Shown here piece after piece: positions 61,867 through 64,000 of a stretch of 64,000 nt of DNA. The position numbers and the translations under genes were made by a program. Position 1 is the stretch's first letter. Each line of letters opens with the position of its first letter. The DNA comes from Nitrospira japonica (GTDB lineage: Bacteria; Nitrospirota; Nitrospiria; Nitrospirales; Nitrospiraceae): assembly GCF_900169565.1 (NCBI RefSeq), contig NZ_LT828648.1, positions 1,924,876 through 1,988,875 of the forward strand, written 5' to 3'. The notes below the pieces were generated by a model. That model searched no databases. It was not told where the DNA came from and saw only the letters and a program-made list of their open reading frames with translations.

Positions 61867-63264
61867 CTACACGGTTTCAAACGGAGAAGCAATGCCCGGA
61901 TAGGGGACGACGCGGACCGGAAGGGGAGATTCTTTTCCAGCAGAGGGCACACCGCCTTCGAGCCATGGAAGGGCCACGAGGCTGTTCCAGTTTCCGCAAC
62001 GCCGGCACCGTCCCGCCCATTCGGCCGTTTCCTGCTGACAGGCGGTACAGACATACGGGACGACGACGCGTTTCTTGAACTGCAGGGCTTTCTTCAATTC
62101 CACGACCGCCTGCTCCATATGCTGCTTGCGTAAGAAGAGGTTGGCCATGATCTTGTGATAGTCAACCAGTTGATCCTGAGGCCCCTCGACCGTCGACAGA
62201 ATGTCGAATGCCTCGTCGACCATTTCGAGGCGGTAGTACAACTTGCCCAGGTAGAACTGCAGCACCGGATCGTTGGGGTTCTGCTGGAGCGCCTCCTGAT
62301 ACGTCCGGATAATTTCACTCGGCTCACCCTGATCGAGAAACAGTTCCTCCAGGCGGTGCAGGATGATGACATTGTGGGTCTTCGCATAGACTTTCTTCAG
62401 GATCTCCACGGCTTGTTTGGTCTTGCCTTCCTGGATCAAGATTTCCCCGATGCCGATGTAGGCGGGCAAAAAGGTTCGGTCTTTCTTGATCGCCCCGCGG
62501 AAATACCGCCGTGCCTTGTCCGGGTGCCCGCGCTCCAGCAGTTGGCGGCCGACTTCATACATGCATCCGGTCAGTAGCAAATTCTCCGCGCGTCGCTCGG
62601 ATTCCGGCAGGCTGGCTTTCAACAGGCGATGCTGAATTTCGAGTGCTTCGCTCCACTTCTCGAGACGAATCGACAAATCCCGTTTGCGGATCAGGGCCGT
62701 CAGGTTGTCCGGCTCGATGCGCAGGATCTTCTGCAGGGTCTGAAGCGAATCCTCGTATCGCTTGGCGGCCTCCAAATCCTTGGACAACTCGAGAAGAATC
62801 TCAATGTTGCGGTCGTCGATGCGGTTGGCATACTGGTGCAGCCGGATCGCCTCGGAGAAATTGTTTTCCGAGCGATAGATGTTTCCCAGCCAGAGCAGCG
62901 AGTCCACCCGGTTGGGATCGATCGCCAGGGCCTTCTCGAACAATCCGATGGCTTCGCTGATGCGCTTCGACATGAACGCGTGCGTGCCCTCGCGATGCAG
63001 CGCGTCGAGTTTCTCTTTCCGACGCTGTAACCGCGTGCTTCTCCAGGTTCCAATGGCATGGGCGGTTTGCCTCATGCCGACCGCCAAGGCCACCAGCACG
63101 GCCCCGACCGCCATGGAAAAGACCACCAGCGTGACCGGACTCAATTCGAACTGAGTGGACGGACCGGTATGAACGGTCAGCGTGCCTGGATTCAACTCAC
63201 GGAAATAGCTATAGACGAAAATGCCGGCGCTGATGAGAAAGATGCTGGTGAGCAGCCTGAGCAT
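61867..63264 (-). CDS. LapA/LapB-like TPR protein with C-terminal zinc ribbon
   Basis: A 465-residue inner-membrane protein. Two N-terminal helices (LLTSIFLISAGIFVYSYF and TLVVFSMAVGAVLVALAVGM) resemble LapA; a cytoplasmic TPR superhelix of about nine repeats follows (ALAIDPNRVDSLLWLGNIYR, LQFYLGKLYYRLEMVDEAFD); the C-terminal rubredoxin-like finger is YVCTACQQETAEWAGRCRRC. This is the LapB plan; in E. coli LapB controls LpxC stability and LPS level. Here LapA-like and LapB-like parts are on one chain. It begins 3 bases after rsfS. Confidence 0.85.
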   Translation of the reverse strand: MLRLLTSIFLISAGIFVYSYFRELNPGTLTVHTGPSTQFELSPVTLVVFSMAVGAVLVALAVGMRQTAHAIGTWRSTRLQRRKEKLDALHREGTHAFMSKRISEAIGLFEKALAIDPNRVDSLLWLGNIYRSENNFSEAIRLHQYANRIDDRNIEILLELSKDLEAAKRYEDSLQTLQKILRIEPDNLTALIRKRDLSIRLEKWSEALEIQHRLLKASLPESERRAENLLLTGCMYEVGRQLLERGHPDKARRYFRGAIKKDRTFLPAYIGIGEILIQEGKTKQAVEILKKVYAKTHNVIILHRLEELFLDQGEPSEIIRTYQEALQQNPNDPVLQFYLGKLYYRLEMVDEAFDILSTVEGPQDQLVDYHKIMANLFLRKQHMEQAVVELKKALQFKKRVVVPYVCTACQQETAEWAGRCRRCGNWNSLVALPWLEGGVPSAGKESPLPVRVVPYPGIASPFETV

Positions 63265-63267
63265 GAT

Positions 63268-63684
63268 CTAGGCTCGTCTGGAATTGGCCACCCGCTTGCT
63301 GCGCGCCGGCTTTGCCGCGGCTGGAACGGGCTGTTCTTCCTTTACCGGGATGCGCTTGGCGTCGGCCCAAAGACGCTCCAGCCCATAGTTTTGGCGGGAG
63401 TCATGCCGAAAGATGTGAACGACGACGTCCCCATAATCCATCAGCACCCATTGTGATGAGGCCTTGCCTTCGATACTGAGGGGATTGGAGCCGGTCTGGG
63501 AGAGTACGCCGTCGACATGATCGGCGATCGCTCTGGTTTGTCGATCGGAATCCGCCGATGCCAAGACCAAATAGTCTGCGACTGAGGTCAGGGTCGCAAC
63601 GTGCAGGACAACGACATCCGTGGCCTTCTTGTCGTACATGGCCTTCGCAATGGCAATGGCCGTGGCCTTCGATGTTCGTGCGAT
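63268..63684 (-). CDS. rsfS: Ribosomal silencing factor RsfS, apparent ATC start
   Basis: Binds ribosomal protein L14 and blocks subunit joining in starvation. Family parts: ATDVVVLHVATLTSVADYLV, TRAIADHVDGVL, SSQWVLMDYGDVVVHIF and YGLERLWADAK. A C-terminal basic tail follows. Between the nadD stop and an internal ATG that would cut off the first helix there is no ATG, GTG or TTG. AAGAGG (63696-63691) stands 6 bases before an ATC at 63684, which reads IARTSKATAIAIAKAMYD, the expected N-terminus. A rare ATC start or a base error is therefore likely. Confidence 0.85.
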   Translation of the reverse strand: MARTSKATAIAIAKAMYDKKATDVVVLHVATLTSVADYLVLASADSDRQTRAIADHVDGVLSQTGSNPLSIEGKASSQWVLMDYGDVVVHIFRHDSRQNYGLERLWADAKRIPVKEEQPVPAAAKPARSKRVANSRRA

Positions 63685-63694
63685 CGGATTCCTC

Positions 63695-64000
63695 TTATTC
63701 GTATAAGTGATGCTGAAGTATATAGGATTCAACGGTGGGCGGCAACAGATTTGCCACCGGGAGTCCGGTCCGCACCCTTCCACGAATATCCGATGCAGAA
63801 ATATCACTGGGGGTGAGGCGTAGGCAGATGAGCCGTCGGTTTCCGATGGGGATGTCCACCTGTGAGATCGTGCCTGCGTCCAGGGCCGCGAGCGAGTCAC
63901 CGGGAAACGTCTGAAACCAGCTCAACCGGGTCAGATGCTGAAACGACGTCCCGGGCCGATTCATCACGACGAAGGAGCAGAGCTCCAACAGCGCGTCCGG
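63695..64000 (-). CDS. nadD: Nicotinate-nucleotide adenylyltransferase, C-terminal part
   Basis: The 3' end of nadD; the gene begins beyond the right edge of the window. The visible part includes the family C-terminus: ICLRLTPSDISASDIRGRVR (substrate-binding ISSTxIR-like segment) and the last helix PTVESYILQHHLY. NadD adenylates nicotinate mononucleotide in NAD synthesis. The stop lies 10 bases before the rsfS start; nadD-rsfS is a common pair. Confidence 0.85.
   Translation of the reverse strand, partial: PDALLELCSFVVMNRPGTSFQHLTRLSWFQTFPGDSLAALDAGTISQVDIPIGNRRLICLRLTPSDISASDIRGRVRTGLPVANLLPPTVESYILQHHLYE

Overview
The window looks like chromosome from a GC-rich, diderm, free-living bacterium. 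The combination of families (bacterioferritin pair, MauG-like peroxidase, non-suicidal thiazole synthase, LolD/FtsX-type exporters, porin, ExbBD, LapB-type TPR protein) suggests the Nitrospira lineage of Nitrospirota. That is an inference from overall gene content; there is no rRNA, tRNA or nitrification gene here to confirm it. No CRISPR array, complete prophage or insertion sequence was seen.

Layout. 0-6.5 kb: housekeeping genes on the plus strand (mrdA tail, rodA, rng, dprA, topA). 6.6-17.4 kb: an iron and redox neighbourhood. It holds two bacterioferritin subunits, then a minus-strand set made of a porin, a small lipoprotein, an FMN-binding protein with an SGAT flavinylation site, a four-helix membrane protein and a di-haem peroxidase lipoprotein. 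ApbE (the flavinylating enzyme), ExbB/ExbD and a Fur-family regulator follow, with a decayed lipoprotein gene beside apbE. 17.5-29 kb: an M32 carboxypeptidase, an O-methyltransferase, a guanidinium-type SMR exporter, a CzcCBA-type metal efflux operon, an atypical receiver protein and a NarX/NarL-like two-component pair. 29-39.6 kb: an accessory stretch with a DMT transporter, small hypothetical genes, a PhoD-like phosphatase, an OmpA protein, a divergent PurM-like protein with a cytidine deaminase, gene remnants and a direct repeat, followed by ygfZ, a pseudo-receiver and a TPR protein.

39.6-48.7 kb: thiamin genes (thi4, and thiC under a TPP riboswitch with a terminator), nadA, then ileS-lspA, a DUF2024 gene and uppP. 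The 3' third of ileS is clearly more AT-rich than its surroundings. 48.9-53.1 kb: a coiled-coil/HhH lipoprotein and a MacAB-type exporter. 53.1-55.7 kb: a minus-strand run comF, fmdB-like, HTH, mraZ, rusA-like. 55.7-60.5 kb: an ABC ATPase, a class 1A-type pyrD, a LuxR-type regulator and a large FtsX permease. 60.5-64 kb: bioB, a LapB-like gene, rsfS and the 3' end of nadD, separated from the permease by an unusual 180-bp foldable element.

Best leads for something new: (i) the 6.7-16.7 kb set, which reads as one extracytosolic electron-transfer and iron-handling module (flavinylated carrier, His-bearing membrane protein, di-haem lipoprotein, porin, with iron storage and Fur/ExbBD nearby); (ii) the branched inverted-repeat element at 60534-60713; (iii) the divergent PurM-like/deaminase pair in a scarred region; (iv) an apparent AUC start on rsfS. 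Functions are inferred from motifs read by eye; no database search was run.
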